Positions 5,098-5,140 of a DNA stretch of 5,140 nt are shown here, one piece after another. The stretch's first letter is position 1; the number at the start of each line of letters is the position of its first letter. This DNA is from an uncultured Planctomycetaceae bacterium (GTDB taxonomy: Bacteria; Planctomycetota; Planctomycetia; Pirellulales; Lacipirellulaceae): contig CALMBE010000289.1 in assembly GCA_937860165.1 (NCBI GenBank), forward strand, positions 1 through 5,140, read 5' to 3'. The notes under the pieces are model-generated. The model saw nothing but the letters and a program-made list of their open reading frames with translations. It was not told the DNA's origin and ran no database searches. Position numbers and translations under genes: made by a program.

Positions 5098-5140
5098 TAG
5101 GGTTCCCTCCAGAACTTCCCGTGTTAGACATCGCGACGCG

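Larger units (their letters stand above)
5037..5140. other. Leader/intergenic region upstream of hisH
   Basis: No supported gene is seen in these 104 bp. On the minus strand it ends in a pyrimidine-only stretch that touches the hisH ATG. Farther up is a TACAAT (5075-5070; 5 of 6 to TATAAT) with no matching -35 element at 16-18 nt. The plus strand carries four GGGGG runs and a 10-bp direct repeat. A short minus-strand frame open to the right edge and stopping at the TAG near 5080 could be the tail of an upstream gene, but it is too short to identify. Confidence 0.5.

Noticed and set aside
5070..5098. Promoter for hisH based on TACAAT at 5075-5070
   Set aside because: The -10 match is good, but no -35-like hexamer lies 16-18 nt upstream; kept only as a remark in the leader entry.
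5080..5140. Short minus-strand peptide (MSNTGSSGG...) ending at the TAG near 5080, as the tail of an upstream gene such as hisB
   Set aside because: Too short to identify, and its residues do not resemble the usual HisB C-terminus.
1..5140. tRNA, rRNA or mobile-element sequence
   Set aside because: No cloverleaf-like arms, rRNA motifs, transposase-like proteins or terminal inverted repeats with target duplication were seen on either strand.

Overview
The window reads as chromosomal DNA of a planctomycete, probably of the Pirellula/Blastopirellula type. This assignment is inferred from three things: a secreted metalloprotease ending in a PEP-CTERM-like sorting tail, adjacent hisH and hisA genes, and intergenic spacers filled with short heptamer/octamer repeats. 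I recall similar spacer sequences from planctomycete genomes but could not run a search. No mobile element, CRISPR array, rRNA or tRNA gene was seen.

Layout. On the plus strand, the left 1.2 kb is the 3' part of a matrixin-like zinc metalloprotease with a PPC-like domain and a PEP-CTERM-like tail; its 5' end lies outside the window. It converges on a minus-strand cluster. The 71-bp convergent gap holds a perfect 26-bp palindrome and a second long hairpin that runs into the last codons of the opposing gene. The minus-strand cluster, read right to left, is hisH (glutaminase subunit of imidazole glycerol phosphate synthase), a 262-bp spacer, hisA (ProFAR isomerase), a 54-bp spacer, and a 696-codon EF-G-like translational GTPase of the EF-G-2 type. 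The last 104 bp on the right are a leader or intergenic region upstream of hisH.

How the genes work together. HisA makes PRFAR, which is the substrate of the HisH-HisF synthase, so the two his genes encode consecutive steps of histidine synthesis; hisF is not in the window. The EF-G-like gene has its own strong Shine-Dalgarno sequence and no evident link to histidine synthesis beyond position and strand. The metalloprotease is an independent exported protein.

The genes are ordinary, and I see no convincing new multi-gene system. The points most worth a second look are the GTPase-centre substitutions in the EF-G paralogue, the short tandem repeat blocks in every spacer of the his-side cluster, the Shine-Dalgarno-less pyrimidine leader of hisH, and the paired hairpins between the convergent genes.
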